Below are positions 23,986-36,032 of a stretch of DNA of 64,000 bases, piece by piece. This DNA comes from Rachycentron canadum. Lineage: Eukaryota > Chordata > Actinopteri > Carangiformes > Rachycentridae. Both the position numbers and the translations under genes were made by a program. The stretch's first letter is position 1. Each line of letters begins with the position of its first letter. Location of the stretch: positions 3,032,834 through 3,096,833 of the forward strand of contig CM076669.1 in the NCBI GenBank assembly GCA_038496675.1, written 5' to 3'. The notes under the pieces are model-generated. The model saw only the letters and a list, made by a program, of their open reading frames with translations. It did not search any database and had not been told where the DNA came from.

Positions 23986-24485
23986 NNNNNNNNNNNNNNN
24001 NNNNNNNNNNNNNNNNNNNNNNNNNNNNNNNNNNNNNNNNNNNNNNNNNNNNNNNNNNNNNNNNNNNNNNNNNNNNNNNNNNNNNNNNNNNNNNNNNNNN
24101 NNNNNNNNNNNNNNNNNNNNNNNNNNNNNNNNNNNNNNNNNNNNNNNNNNNNNNNNNNNNNNNNNNNNNNNNNNNNNNNNNNNNNNNNNNNNNNNNNNNN
24201 NNNNNNNNNNNNNNNNNNNNNNNNNNNNNNNNNNNNNNNNNNNNNNNNNNNNNNNNNNNNNNNNNNNNNNNNNNNNNNNNNNNNNNNNNNNNNNNNNNNN
24301 NNNNNNNNNNNNNNNNNNNNNNNNNNNNNNNNNNNNNNNNNNNNNNNNNNNNNNNNNNNNNNNNNNNNNNNNNNNNNNNNNNNNNNNNNNNNNNNNNNNN
24401 NNNNNNNNNNNNNNNNNNNNNNNNNNNNNNNNNNNNNNNNNNNNNNNNNNNNNNNNNNNNNNNNNNNNNNNNNNNNNNNNNNNNN
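23986..24485. other. Assembly gap (500 N)
   Basis: Exactly 500 Ns, flanked on both sides by long (TG)n tracts. The round length suggests a placeholder for a gap of unknown size. The assembler very probably broke in the microsatellite. Confidence 0.98.
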
Positions 24486-24536
<51 letters not shown>

Positions 24537-24745
24537 CACATGTGTGTATGCGTGCGTGCACGCATGTTTCTCAGTTTCCTTTGTTCTCACACTCCTGTCT
24601 TACAGTCTGTCTTGTGTGTCCCATCTCATCCTGCTGTATAATGGAAGTGGGTGACAGCCACATCTGAAGTCAAGAGATGAAAGACATCATTTACAAGTAG
24701 GTGTCTGCTCTCCCTCTGTGTGCCTTTCACACACACACACACACA

Positions 24746-24782
<37 letters not shown>

Positions 24783-25331
24783 TAAAAACTCTAAATGGAT
24801 GTCACCAGCTACAGTAATAACTCAGGATGGCATGCACTGCGTTACCTTTTAACACAACAGTGCATGATGACATTACAAGTATTGAACAGAATAATCTTTT
24901 TTGAGAGTGTTACTAAAATTACACTGCTCTGTCGTAACCTTTTGAGGCCAGATTCATAGGTTAGGTTTGAGATGACATTTTCCTTTTTACCTCACACTGA
25001 GGAAAAGGGCCTCATAATTGGGAACATAATAATGCTTCACATTACAGGTCAGTTATTTCCTAAAAACTAATAACTATGTATGTTTGGTTCTGACTACAGG
25101 CAAACAGAGATAATGTTAGTTGGATTGTATGGGAAATTCAATTAATTGTCAGCTTAGAGACTGAAAGACCCAAATCTCCCACATCTTTATGACCCAACCA
25201 GACTGGATCTGGTATCCTGCTAGATTTGCGTCTTAAGTAAGCTGAGGCTTTCATCCATTACTGGCTGCATCTCATTGTCATCTTTCTTATTTGATTTGTC
25301 CTTCTTTTTTTTTTTTTGCCTCATCAGTCAT
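24486..25331. other. Intergenic after the first gap
   Basis: Begins in (GT)n up to about 24532 and holds (CA)n with one interruption at 24729-24778. The rest is AT-rich unique sequence without coding signal. Confidence 0.55.
24729..24778 (+). repeat. (CA)n microsatellite
   Basis: CA dinucleotides with a single 'ta' interruption near 24752. In complementary sense to the TG repeats that flank the gap 250 bases away. Confidence 0.95.
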
Positions 25332-25405
25332 CTGTGAAGCACTGGCAGCACTAACCTCTCTGAAAGGTGCTATACAAATAACGTTTGATTGATTGACTGA
25401 TGGTT
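25332..25405 (+). repeat. Retroposon 3' tail (GCTATACAAATAA…TTGATTGATTGA)
   Basis: 'ctgtgaagcactggcagcac' followed by 'ctctctgaaaggtgctatac' and 'aaataacgtttgattgattg' matches the familiar 3' end of vertebrate non-LTR retroposons, which end in short tandem tails. The body upstream is not recognisable. Confidence 0.55.
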
Positions 25406-28149
25406 AATTCACATTGCATTAGCACACTGTCTTTTCTTAATAGATTAAATATGAAAACAATCGAACCGAACCTCCCTAAAGCCCAAAACTTAGCTGAACT
25501 AAATGTCTAAACCTGATCCAAGGCCACACACTTGTTCAGCTTCGACTAGTTTACCTAAAAGCTATAGCTCATCTAAAGGTCAGGCTTTAATAGAGGTTCT
25601 CCAAGAAACTTCCTGGTAACAAAACATTATATTTTATTAAGAATTAATAGCCCTGTAAAATAATTAGAATTTTAATTAAAAGTAAGGGTAGAGAAGCCGT
25701 TGTTTTAGTGTTCATATTACACTCAGTAATAAATAATTAGGCCTGTTTGTAGGTATTATCATTGATATAGGAAATCTTAAGTGATACTGATGAAAATGAA
25801 TTCCTAATGGAAAAAAAACATGTTGGTAGTGGGGTAAAATTGTCAGTAAATGCACTCGATAACCGACAATGGCACAAGCTTTACATTCACCTCCTGCTTC
25901 ATCCTTTACTTCTCCTGCTTGAGAGTGAAACCTTGAAACCATCTTTTTTTTTTTCCAATTACAAAAGACATAACCTGCCAGGTTTGATTGTGTCTTCGTA
26001 ATCTCTGCTGTTCCTTTTATTCTGCATCCTACTGTACCCTCTGGCGTGCACAAGAACCATGAGGGGTTAGAGTATGACCTGCACAGACGTCAACCCTCTG
26101 CACCTTGTCTTGATGCCCTTGAGCAGTAATTGGTTGAATCCCTCCAGAATCTGACTTGAGGGCACAGAAATCCACGGCTCCCCAATCAGCCGACTGTCAA
26201 TCATTCTGCCAACTAAACTAAAGCCAGGGATAACTAACAGGCTGAGATTGGAATTTGGAGTTAGAGAGACATAAATCTTTACGACAAGTTTGTGCTTGGC
26301 CAGGTAGTACTCTTCATAGGCAGGGCTATCACCAAATTGATGATAGGGAAGTTGCCAACATAGCAGTTAGGAGGAAGCCCAACACCAATTTGTCTTTCAC
26401 ACAGACAGAGAGGATGTGCGATTTTCTTGTTCTAGATATGTAAAAGTGACAACCCAGGGAAAGCCCTAATAAAAATACTGAATAGATGTTTAGCTCTTTT
26501 TCACAGTCCAAGCCAAACATATGGGATTTTGGAAGCAGTTTTGGAAGAAAATCAATTTCTTAATACATTATTTGTTCCCAAACATGCACACAAACACGAT
26601 ATTTAACCCTCTAAGGTTCTCCTCAACTGCACTCAGTTAAAGTATGTCAGGCCCAAAAATATCCCCTTTAAGAAGTTTTCATGAGACTCCCTCCCAGGAA
26701 GGTAGCAGCAGAAAAATCTCTGTGGGCATCCATCCTGACATTTTTCACTGGCAACTTTTTCAATCCAGTTTAGTATTACAGGCTGAACAGCGTGAAGCTT
26801 TTATAACCCCCAATAAAGTCTGAAGACTTTGTACTAATTCCCTTGAACATGCTCTCCAAAACAGTAGAAATGACTATTAATGGTAATAGTATTACTGTGA
26901 ATAACTTTAACCATGATTCAAATCTGCCATGGAAAACAAAGTTTCCTTGTTATAAACAGCTGTCAACACATGTAATGCAATTTTATTCCACTGAATATTT
27001 GTTGAATGTATTATCAGTGTGATTTTTGGGACATGAAGATGTTTTAATTATAGTACAGGAATAAATGTTGCTAATACTGAAAATAACAATTCAACAAAGC
27101 CAGATTAAGCAGCAGCACAAGCAGTTGTGGACATTGGCCTGCTCAGTCTGATCACTGAAGACAGATACAAATCTGACTAAAGGTAAACTGACTAAAAGTT
27201 AAAGAATTAAAATCTGCAGTAAATAATTTGCCTCCTTGTATTTGAACAAAGATCAGCAATAGTTTGTAGAAAACCACTAATAATGCACCAAAATTCAGAT
27301 AAGCAAGTTTGATTTGAACATCAACAACAACATTATGACATTTTAGTCATTTTTGTATTTATTTTACTTAAATGGGGAAAATGTCTGCAGTACTTTAAAT
27401 TGCATTCTCTAACATTTTTTGAATGCAAACTTTTCCATTACTTTTTGCACTGTGAGACTGTTAAAAGGCTATGGCTCTGTGCCTGTCAGGACACAAATAC
27501 AGAGCCTTTTATTTTCTCTTGGTGGTTGAGGTGTGAATTTATCTTGTGTTTCCTTGAGGACAACAACAGCAGAGTAGCCTCGCAGTCAGAGAGACCATCC
27601 TGCAAGCCATAAAGTCCCATATTCGATCCTGATAACCCCCAGCGTCCACCCTGCAGAAGTGTCCTTTTAATCACGTCTCTAAATCTTTACTGGGTCCAGG
27701 AGCAGCTGACCCTGCCGTCTGACCTTCCTGGTGGGGGAGGCAGGCAGTAACACAACAGCTCAGGGATCGATAGAGAATTAGAAAGTTCACAAGCCATATT
27801 GCTGCCAGTGGTTGATTATACAGGAAGGACAGCAGTCACTGCTAATCCCATGCAACAATGATTAATGCTACAAAATGATGATCTTTACCAACGCAATCAT
27901 TCTTATCCCTCTCTTGAGGATACTCATGGCTGTTATTAAAGTAAGGGATGAAAGTTATTGCACAAATGTAACCATTATTTGTTCAGATTTGTTGAGCGTT
28001 TACATGTCCTCACAACAAGGAAGACCGGTTCATATCAGCATGAAAGGATGTATCTGTGTCCAATATGTTGTAATAGTGTTATATGATTCATGTGAGGACT
28101 CCCACAGTAAAGGCTTCTGGTGTCTTTCCAGCATCACTTTGATCCCCAC
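25406..28149. other. Intergenic, mostly unique AT-rich sequence
   Basis: Apart from repeat D at 27571-27752, I see no repeat of note and no exon-like frame. Confidence 0.45.
27571..27752 (+). repeat. Dispersed repeat D, copy with tRNA-like head
   Basis: 'agagtagcctcgcagtcaga' and 'cccatattcgatcctgataa' look like polymerase III A and B boxes of a tRNA-derived SINE. The rest ('caccctgcagaagtgtcctt', 'tctgaccttcctggtggggg') parallels 14715-14873. Confidence 0.5.
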
Positions 28150-29138
28150 GACTAAGACTAATGCTAGTGCCGTGCTAGTGGTTCTGTGAGGCTGTACATA
28201 GTGTCTTGAGCTAAATGCTAATGTCAGCACACAAACATTCTCATAAAATGTTGATCAGAGAACGACAAGTTGCTTAAAAAATAGAATATTCTGAAATCTC
28301 CAAAGCCTCAACGCCTATTCATAAAATCCTCAGTTTCAAACAAATGTAAAAAAATAATTAAATAATGTGGTTTCACAGTTGTCGGTTCAAGCTCTCCCAG
28401 ATAGCAAAATGAAACTTCTGGCTCAACATAAGCCTGGGTAAGTTTGGTCTATATACTTCTGTGTATACATACATATACTATATATACATCTGGGTAGCTG
28501 TCCAGATTTTCTGCATATGTACCAGAATGGGTTCATGTGTGCATCTTACAATCATGTTGTATTTCGGCCAGATTTGGGCCATGACTCTGGCCATATACTG
28601 GACCAGAGTCAAACAAGACTGTGACTGTAGCTCCAAAAACCCAGACTGCCATGGGCTTGTTACCTATTAGCAGTATCCCTAATAATAAGTCACACAGATA
28701 TTGGAAACAACTATCAACATGCTGTAATGCTCTGCGGAATAAGCTACAACACATCTGCACCTGAAACCATCGAAGTCAGAACAATGTCAACACGGAAAAT
28801 AAGGCCATCGACAGCGCATTATACCATAAGACAACTTTGACAACTTACTGTGAGCACATTTCCCTCCTACTGTGCTGCCTAATACTGATGATGGTATTAG
28901 GGAGATTCACCATCATGTTAATAATTGCTAATTAGCTCTAAATACAAAGTTCAGCTGACCAATGTGATTGTTGTTAGCTTTGTAGGTATTTCTTCATTAG
29001 CCAAAGTAATGGATATAGTTATTTTACCAATTTATTATTTGCTTTACCCTGTTAAGGACACTTATTGAGAAGTTTAGGTGTGACCAAATGTATTCATCCT
29101 GTGAGGAACATGAATATTAAATAAGTGCCAGTCTGATT

Positions 29139-29269
29139 TTGAGACATCTATCCATCCATTATCACTTATCTGTGCAGTGTTTCAGGGGGGCCTGGAGCCA
29201 ATCACAGCTGACATTGGACGAGGGCCATTACACCCTGGACAGGTTTCCAGTCTATCACATTGAGACATC
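29139..29269. repeat. 10-bp target-site duplication around the nested SINE
   Basis: TTGAGACATC occurs at 29139-29148 and again at 29260-29269. Deleting one copy plus the 111 bases between restores a continuous older repeat (…gtctgatTTGAGACATCgaggtgg-type reading), which resembles the other copies in the window. Confidence 0.8.
29149..29259 (-). mobile_element. 5'-truncated SINE copy nested in an older repeat
   Basis: On the minus strand it carries the 3' half of the same family as 6408-6630 (gatagactgg, cctgtcc, agctg-gattggctcc) and ends in a TGGATGGATA tail. The element is flanked by identical 10-base copies of TTGAGACATC at 29139-29148 and 29260-29269. These are a target-site duplication, as made by LINE-type target-primed insertion. 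It interrupts an older dispersed element. Confidence 0.8.
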
Positions 29270-29610
29270 GAGGTGGTGCTGGAGTTATTATGAGTTTCAT
29301 CCCCTCAGAAACATGAATGTTTGTGCCAAATGTAGCATCATTTCATCCTGTAGATATTGAAATTTTTCACTGGATAATTAAAAAAATTGACCTGTAGGTG
29401 ACACTAGATTCAAAGGCAGGAGATCATCAAAGTCACTGCAGTTAAACCTTTGATAACAATGAATGTCTGGGCTAACTATGAACAGCTGGTGAGAGATTTC
29501 ACTTAAAACCCAAAGGGTTTAGTTCATGTAGTCATCAGAGGAAGAGTCAGGGGATCACCAAAGTGTTTAGGATTCATCCTCAGGGGGACAAGAATGTCTC
29601 AAAAAATGTA

Positions 29611-31299
29611 TTTATACATATATATCTATATATAAAGAGTGGTGGACTGCCAAACAGACAAACACTGCAGCAGAGTACGTTAACTGTGAGATTGAGTCTA
29701 AACGTACTGAAATTATTCCAGTGCTTGAGGTGGTTTACACCATCTCTGCCTGGCATCATGCTTTAGACCCATGCTGAGCACCACTCACATTAAAATTCAG
29801 ATTGATCAACGCAATCCCATAATTCATTTCTGCTCTGGTGGGAGCATTGTCACAAAGCACAAGTGGCCATCTAGTTGTTTGATGGGCATGATAATTATTT
29901 CAGCCATATGCCAAGGCTTTGCAAAGCACCTGATCTAAACCCAGCATCAGGCAGCGATGGACTCGAGCCGAAAACACTGTTTGCCACTGACAAACCATCT
30001 TTATTGACATTCTCTTTATTCATTATTTGTTCCTTTATCTCTCGTTGTTAGCCCTTTTTTATCATTCTCATCTTGGACATTCCTTCAACACCCCCACACG
30101 CACACTCCCAGTTCCCTCTCTTGCCCCCAACCCCCACCCCTATCCCGTTCACTTGATTATGTCGAGCCAGAGTCGGGGAAAGTGTCACTATGGAAACAGG
30201 GGCAGAGGCAGTGGAGGGCTCTCTATGGGAGAGAGGGAAAGGAGACGAAGGGAGAAAGAGAGAAAAAGACTGGGAACTGGCCGATGCTGTGGAATCCATG
30301 AGTGGTCATCTGATGCAAATCTTATTTTTTTTTAAAAAGGGGCAAGTAAAAAATGTATTTTATTCACATGTCTGAGGTGAAAATGCACAGCTTGGTGGTA
30401 TAATATCCAAAGCACCTTACTGTGCCATAAGTGCCTCTCTATTCTATTTCAGTATTTGTCAGTCCACTCTCTTAGCTGTTTCTTTTCACCGAGACAGTGG
30501 GAAAGCTATGAGTAACACACCAGATGTGATGAGATATGATCACTCACTGTACAAATATGAGCAACAACCTTTTGATATTGAATTTCAGCTGCAAAAATTC
30601 ATACAAATTATTGGGAACCTCAAAAATCCTTCACTATCTCCTCCGCCTTGGTTTATCTACACTCTTCCGCTGTGATTTGTGTCATTTTAATAAGGAAAAT
30701 CAATAAGTGATTGCAGCTTTTGCCTTAATCTACCTGATCGGCACAAAACAAGTGAGCCACACCGGACCCATGGTTTAAATCCGCAGTCAAGCTGAAGGGA
30801 TTAGTCAGTTGCTCAATTGGTCACAAGACAGAAAATGAATCATTTCAGACAGTTTTGAAGCAAAAATACAACTTTTGTTGATTCCAGTTTCAAAAATATC
30901 TGGATTTTATTCTTTTTTCTGACATTATAGTTAACATCAAACTGATTCTTGAATTTTATCATTGTCATTTATAGCCAAAACAAATGATGAATTTATTGGA
31001 AAATGGTCATAGAATGAAAATAATTGTTAGTCTACAGTGTTGTACCACATTGTCTTTGGACTTTCTGAACCATAGACATTAGGAAACTCACCTTACAAAA
31101 TGTTTAAACAATGAGGTTTTAATTTTAAAAAAAGAGCAACCTATGGAAAAAGCTGAAAGTAATGATAAAGGCTCTGATTTCCTTTGTCACCCTTGAGTTT
31201 GAGGAGTAGGGTGGTGTAGGAAAAAGAAGAGACAAGAGGGAGCAGGTTGAAAAAGGGGAGGAGTAAAAAGAGAGGGGGGGGGTCAGCATGGGAGGGAGG
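29611..31299. other. Intergenic before the candidate first exon
   Basis: Includes repeat C at 30815-31045 and a purine-rich stretch at 31200-31300, which could be part of the promoter of the exon ending at 31489. No TATA box is obvious. Confidence 0.4.
30815..31045 (+). repeat. Dispersed repeat C (ATCGATTA-type element)
   Basis: 'attggtcacaagacagaaaa' followed by 'tgaatcatttcagac' at the left and 'gaaaataattgttagtctac' at the right are the ends of a short noncoding element. Its copies show terminal TAATCGAT-rich sequence elsewhere in the window (33475-33785, 34385-34790, 37985-38225). Confidence 0.6.
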
Positions 31300-31489
31300 T
31301 ATGATAGTGAGAGGGGCTGAGACAGTAGCAGAGTGAGCCAGAGGCAGGGAGGCGGCAGCGAAGGAGCAGCCCTCCTCCTGATTCTGCATCCCAGAAAAGA
31401 CACAGAGAGGGGGAGAAGAAGTCGACAGTCCCGCCTCACCAGTCCGTCCCAGCTGCTCCCGAAGTTAAAACCAAGGCGTCTGCTTTGAG
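31300..31489 (+). other. Candidate 5'-UTR exon (possible first exon of the divergent neighbour, perhaps wnt5b)
   Basis: A GC- and CpG-richer stretch, out of character with its AT-rich surroundings, ends in a near-consensus splice donor GAG|GTATGT (exon end 31489). There is no long plus-strand reading frame. The 5' limit is a guess: the richer composition begins near 31300 after a purine-rich run. In mammals WNT5B is transcribed away from FBXL14, which would match this strand, but no Wnt codons are seen in the window. It could also be the first exon of a noncoding RNA. Confidence 0.45.
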
Positions 31490-31658
31490 GTATGTTAACC
31501 TCGCACTGTCTCCGTCTGTGCCTCTCCTCCTTTCATCTGTAGCAGGACTGTGTGGACCAGCAGCAGTTAGGCGCTGGGGGGTGTTAAGTAGTGTGTCTGT
31601 GTAGCAAAGATCCTGCCAAGTACAAGGCTATTCAGCATAAGGTTGAACTGTGTGAGTG

Positions 31659-31720
31659 TATGTGTGTGTGTGTGTGTGTGTGTGCGTGTGTGTGTGTGCG
31701 TGTGTGTGTGTGCGTGTGTG
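31659..31720 (+). repeat. TG microsatellite with periodic GCG
   Basis: Alternating TG tract broken by 'gcg' roughly every 14 bases, just 170 bases inside the putative first intron. Strictly alternating purine-pyrimidine tracts of this length can adopt Z-DNA. No more can be said. Confidence 0.85.
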
Positions 31721-33474
31721 AGTAGATGGAGCAAAACAAGGGTTTGATTAAACAAAATGTCAGCAGCGATTCTGCAGAGATGTAGTTTCTCTGACATTTG
31801 AAAACTGATAACATTTCCTGTTATCGGACTCATTCACGTTGTGACCTGATGTTACAAATGACACTGAAAAGAGTTGATTGTATCATAAAACTAGGCTCAG
31901 ATGTCATTTCTATTCTCTTCATCCTTTTGCTCACAGTTGTACAGTTAATGTGCAGAACATAATACATCACCAGGAGCTGTAAAAATGTGCTTTTCTATGC
32001 ACGACTAAAGCTTGTTGCAGCACTCATCTTCTTTTTTTTTAGATTATTGGTTTAAAATTACCTTTTTTGCGCAAATTCTGAAATTTCCAGTTGAATTTTC
32101 TGTACTTTAGATCCATGAATGTGCTCTGAGAGATAAAATATCTTTAATCGTGTCCAATACCATTCCTTAAGTGTTAATAAATAATTAATGAATGAGTTTA
32201 AAATGTGAACTAAAAACTATATAAGTGTTAAAATATAGTATAGAGTATATACAGTACTATATACTATAAATAAAGTTATCTAAAATCACACTTTGTTTGA
32301 ATCAGCTCTGCAACTAACAGACTTGTTATCTGACCTAAGTCTCGTAAGTATGTGTCAACCACTCTCTTCATTAGTGCCATTACGGACAGTCTAATGTTAT
32401 CAGGCACATTTGCAGTATTGATCTCTTAACCTGTTCTCAGGGGGGCAATAGCCCAGACAAGCTCCTGGTCTTAATTTTTAACCACGGTCTTTACAGCAGA
32501 TATCGTTTCAGAGGCAAGTGGAGAATTATTGAGTGGACTAGCGCAGGGACTGTCTTTGTGCAGGTGTCATGATGTCATACTCGCTGGACCGTCTCCTTCC
32601 AGGCTGCATAGTGAAAAAATATCTTAACATTAGAGAGAGAAAGAGGAAGTGAACTGCCCTGTAATCACGATGCAAAGCAGAAGATTAAAGCATGGTGGTA
32701 AATTGGTGTTTCAGTGTGGTAATTACACTGTTTTTAAAAGCACTTTGGCTTGTGACTCTAATATGTGATTCAACACTGTGCTTTACACAGAGCATTTCAT
32801 GTAAAATTCAAGACGTGAAGAAAGCCTGTCTTTTTCAGTGGCATCGTGGTCTAGCAGAAGCTGCACTGTGGGCTACATAACATATGATGTCATATCATTT
32901 AGTTCCTTCAGCTGCTTTTTAAAGCTAATTATTCTTGATAATTCATAAAAAGAAAGTGGATTATACTGTGAAATATGTTTTTAAAAAACTGAATACACTT
33001 GACTCTGTTGACTCTTTGTGGGATTGACCAAAATATTTCTGATTGCAGCAAGTAATTCTGTCATTTCCATAATTTCAGCAGCCTCGTTGTAGCAAATAAA
33101 TACCTTTCAAAAGCTTTTTACCGCTTTGCTCCAACTTGCATAATAATTTGGTGGTTTAGCAGTCCTGTCTTGTAAGAGAATGTACCTCATTATTAATTGT
33201 CAGTACGTGTAATAATATTTTCTGAGTAATCTCAACACAAACAGCGTTCACTTACATATTTCCTCAGTTTTGCATAATACCTGTTGAAAAGACCATGAAG
33301 ACTTTCATGCTACATGTCTTGACTGACATGAGAAATAATTGTAATATTTAGCCCCTCATTTTACAGATTTGACTTATTATTATCCTATTATCAATTACAT
33401 GATTATGGTACAAATAACAATATATATTACAAGACTGCAAGTTCCATTTATTCTCATCATCAGTTCATCTGGCT

Positions 33475-33785
33475 TTTCTTTATTAATCAATAAATCTTTC
33501 TATAAAATGTCAGAAAAATGTCCATGACGCATTACAAAAGAGCCCAAAGCGATGAGTTCTGGTTTCCTGTCCTATCTCAACACTCAAAGATACTCAGTTT
33601 ACAGTCACAGGAGAATTTAAAAAAACAGCAAATATTTACATTTGTTGGTATTTATACTGAGAAACCTAAAGGCCTGAATGATCATTATCAAAATCATTTA
33701 TCAAAATTGCTGCTGATTGATTTTCTGTTGATTGACCAATCGATTTAATGACTAATCGATCGCTCTTCGTCTTTCAGCTCTCTAT
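33475..33785 (-). repeat. Dispersed repeat C, reverse copy
   Basis: It starts 'ttattaatcaataaatcttt' and 'ctataaaatgtcagaaaaat', and ends 'gattgaccaatcgatttaat' and 'gactaatcgatcg'. This is the reverse orientation of 30815-31045. An open frame through it (33518-33748) is incidental. Confidence 0.65.
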
Positions 33786-34384
33786 GTATTGCATTATATG
33801 TTATAAAGCAGAGTATAAGGTTGCAGTTGTTGCAATGTTGAGGTCAGACTCTGCAAAGTGTAGCCCTACAGTAGATGCATGTATTCATGTGCCCGTGGGC
33901 AGCATCTGTGTATATGTGGACGTGCATGTGGATGGCAAAGAGAGTATATGGAGATCAATGCAAGCAGCTGTTCTCTCTACACTTCAAACGCTGCTCTGTT
34001 GTTGGCGCAGCAACGCCTCGACAAGGCTCGCGCAAGGGGATCAAAGGCTAATGAGACAGCCATCGCACAAACGCACCCAGCAGACCCATGAATATTGATA
34101 CGGCTCAGGAGAGAGATGGAGGCAGGGTGTCTTCACTCGCTCAACAGCAATGAAAATGAAAGAGGGGGAAGAGGGGGTGCCACTGTACTGTACATGGGAA
34201 GGACTTTAGGCTTTAAAACGTTGCCAGAATTTGTGGTCAAGTGCTGAACAGGCTGCTGACAGATTTAGGTTGTGGCTCTATCTGTATTTCACTTTTAATA
34301 TGTCCTGCAACAGCTCACACACTGACATCAACCAAGCCCAAAAACTGATAAATGCACTGAAGTTCTTAAAGGCCTTAATCTAGT

Positions 34385-34790
34385 CGAGCTAAAATGATTA
34401 GGCCACTAATCGATAAGTTGACTGACAGAAAATTAATTGGCTCTTATTTTGTTAATAGTTGAACTGTTTAAGTAATTTTTAAAGCCCCTGAGTGCTTGAA
34501 AGTTTCTTTCTCCACATTAATGAATAAACATGCAGCAATTAAAGTAAAATGAAATGAAAAAAATATTCTTTAGTAGATTTTAAGGAGTGAAACACTGATG
34601 TTTTCATGGTGAGCTCTAATGAAACCTTCATTTGTTGTATGTCATAGTAAATTAAAGATTTCTAGGCTTTAGACATTTTGTGGACTAATGGGCCATTTTC
34701 TCTGATTGTCTGACATTTAATAGCTTAAACAATAAATCGGTAAATTGTAAAAATATAATGCATATTAATTGACAATAACTGTTAAGTTGG
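34385..34790 (+). repeat. Dispersed repeat C, plus copy with both ends
   Basis: It begins 'aatgattaggccactaatcg', 'ataagttgactgacagaaaa' and 'ttaattgg', and ends 'ttaaacaataaatcggtaaa'. It lies about 600 bases from the opposite-orientation copy at 33475-33785, so the two form an imperfect inverted pair. Confidence 0.6.
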
Positions 34791-35894
34791 AGTATTTCTC
34801 CTTTTACCTAAAATCAAACAAAATCCACATCTAAATGGTTACTTGCTCTCTCTATAATCAGTGAAGCATGCAGGTTTTCGTACCATCAGACTGAAGCTCA
34901 CACAGTATCTGTCTTCTTCTCTGCCTAATGTCTGCTTCAACTGACACCACTGAGTGTACATTCGCCTGAAGGTGACGTGGCCCCTCACAAAGTAATGTGT
35001 TGTGTTTCTTACCTCAGGGTGGTTGTATTGTCTAGCAGCGCAGTTAACCTCCTAAGTGCCACCAGTGTGTTTGTCCCAGTGGTAGACAGCTTCATGGCAT
35101 CTTAAAATTAACTCCTTTTCTTGAATTATCTGTCTAAACATCAAGTGTCTTCCCCTTTTGGCTATGTTTGAAAAAAAAAAATATATATATATAGATAAAA
35201 CCATCTAAAGGTGATTTCACCATCCAACACATCGAACTGAAGATGAAGAACACAATGAAATCTTTTTTTTCCTGGGTGATATGTCATTTCAGCCCAGTCC
35301 TGCTGTCAACAGGCAGGCAAATAGACACTGGAGGGAGGACGAGTAGAGCAGCAGGCAGGCAGGGAGAGCCAGAATGATGCGGCAGGAAGGCCATCTACAG
35401 TATGTGGGCGACTGTGCCTCCATCTTGACTCAGGCTCGTAAATCAAGCTTCCCCTCCAGGGCCTATCTTCCATTCTCAGACCTTCGCAACAGCTTGTTCT
35501 CCAGCCTGTGACGAGAGGGGCTGTTGTCACAGCAGCCATCGATCGTGTGGGATGAGTTTGTCGGACCGGGGGATTTCACCCATCTGAGCGTGGTCACTGA
35601 AGTGTTCTGTCTTGTCTCCATGTCTGTCTGTGGGCTACATGTTCTGTCGAATGCCAAGTCACTACTAGCTGCTGTCAGCTGCATCAAGGAGTCTCAGGCC
35701 AAAATAAGATCTCTAGGATCCCAAATAGGTGTCTCACAAACTTAATGTGCGGATTGTAGGCTGTTTGGATGATAACATTTAATCTGGATTGATATTTTAA
35801 ATGCTCTGTTCTTCCCTGCTGATTTTGAATAGATTAAATATAAGATATGACATTTTAATCAGAGTGGTTTCGATGCTGTTGAGTAGTTTGCCTT

Positions 35895-36032
35895 TGGGAA
35901 TAGCCAGGCTAGCTTTTTCCCTCTGCTTCTACTCTTTATGCTAAGCTAAGCTAACTGCTGCTGGCAGACATGACAGTGGCACCAATGTTTTCATAAAACT
36001 CTCAGCAAGAATGTTTAATACTATTCCTTTAG
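35895..36032 (+). repeat. Dispersed repeat A, best-preserved copy
   Basis: 'tagccaggctagctttttcc', 'tttatgctaagctaagctaa', 'ctgctgctggcagacatgac' and 'actctcagcaag' end with 'actattccttta'. This gives the full order of the element from core to its common tail. No coding potential. Confidence 0.7.

Larger units (their letters stand above)
28150..29610 (-). repeat. Dispersed percomorph repeat B, interrupted copy
   Basis: In reverse orientation to 11190-11665: 'ttctgtgaggctgtacatag' and 'gagctaaatgctaatgtcag' at the left, then about 28900 onward 'attgctaattagctctaaat', 'agtcaggggatcaccaaagt' and 'taggattcatcctcaggggg'. About 28240-28890 does not match the family and may be an insertion or decayed sequence. 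A SINE sits inside at 29149-29259. Confidence 0.6.

Noticed and set aside
23654..24667. Six long frames of 226-303 codons running through the first N block
   Set aside because: They exist only because Ns are read as open codons; the real ends are TG/CA repeats.
33748..34098. 116-codon plus-strand frame
   Set aside because: Starts at the edge of repeat C and shows no domain or coding bias.
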